A stretch of 64,000 nt of DNA from Methylocystis silviterrae (GTDB taxonomy: Bacteria > Pseudomonadota > Alphaproteobacteria > Rhizobiales > Beijerinckiaceae), in assembly GCF_013350005.1 (NCBI RefSeq), contig NZ_JABVWW010000001.1, positions 310,001-374,000 of the forward strand, read 5' to 3'. The notes below the pieces were generated by a model. The model did no database searches, had not been told where the DNA came from, and worked only from the letters and a program-made list of their open reading frames with translations. Position 1 is the stretch's first letter, and each line of letters starts with the position of its first letter. Below are positions 63,868 through 64,000 of this stretch, piece after piece. Made by a program: the position numbers and the translations under genes.

Positions 63868-64000
63868 ATGGGCGCCGCCGGAGATCAGCAGACTCACGGA
63901 AAGAAGCCGTGCGCCCATTTGGCTTTTCTTGCGTCGGGTGCGCCAGAGGCGGAAGAGTCGCGCCAGCGCCTTATTGAAAAATACGGCGACTGCCCGCCTG
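63868..64000 (+). CDS. nadK: NAD kinase, N-terminal part, cut by window edge
   Basis: An ATG at 63868 with AAAGGGAG 9 bases upstream opens a frame that runs to the end of the window (44 codons). It contains AHLAFLASGAPEAEESRQRL and IEKYGDCPP, the N-terminus of alphaproteobacterial NAD kinase (iAS..pEA......l...YGd.p). The GGDG catalytic motif would lie outside. It would make NADP from NAD. Confidence 0.72.
   Translation, partial: MGAAGDQQTHGKKPCAHLAFLASGAPEAEESRQRLIEKYGDCPP

Overview
The window is GC-rich bacterial chromosome from an alphaproteobacterium. The gene order (a full division and cell-wall cluster from rsmH to ftsZ, followed by lpxC, bamD and recN), the FtsZ C-terminal tail, the glnB-glnA pair and the alphaproteobacterial NAD kinase N-terminus all fit the Hyphomicrobiales (Rhizobiales). 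A His-rich SmbP-like protein is compatible with a methanotroph of the Methylocystis/Methylosinus type, but that is inference.

Layout. 1-2.9 kb: the start of priA (minus strand, cut by the window edge), a small membrane protein, a type II NADH dehydrogenase-like flavoprotein and an SmbP-like protein. 3.0-3.4 kb: RNase P RNA. 3.7-22.4 kb: the dcw cluster in one direction (rsmH, ftsL, ftsI, murE, murF, mraY, murD, ftsW, murG, murC, murB, ddl, ftsQ, ftsA, ftsZ), mostly with 1-4 bp overlaps, interrupted by a palindromic repeat between murC and murB and closed by a strong terminator after ftsZ. mraZ is absent. Then lpxC, bamD, a convergent esterase and recN.

27.2-31.2 kb is an accessory island inserted after recN. 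It has visibly lower GC, rare start codons, a CCA-adding/poly(A)-polymerase-like nucleotidyltransferase gene and, overlapping it by 4 bp, a 646-residue patatin phospholipase fused to a PLD-like segment and a ParB-like C-terminal segment. A ParE/RelE-type toxin-antitoxin pair follows on the other strand. The two-gene unit looks like an uncharacterised immune (CBASS-like or abortive) system and is the main discovery candidate.

31.3-43.2 kb: aromatic amino acid genes (chorismate mutase fusion, hisC, tyrA), two SAM methyltransferases, a PHA-granule-type protein, an extensin-like secreted protein, an orphan phosphate-binding protein, glnA and glnB, a rhodanese-type sulfurtransferase and several small conserved proteins. 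43.2-53.4 kb: a 37-residue membrane peptide with strong SD and terminator, a LuxR-type regulator lacking the phospho-acceptor Asp, a dispersed hairpin repeat, a YdcF-like protein, ETF-ubiquinone oxidoreductase, an HlyD/ABC/permease exporter, ubiA and rsmE. 53.6-64 kb: gshA, a DUF937 protein, ispH, thrB, rnhA, a modular OmpA-like protein, an HhH membrane protein, a pentapeptide-repeat protein, a ROK sugar kinase and the start of nadK.

No tRNA, rRNA, CRISPR array or intact insertion sequence was seen.
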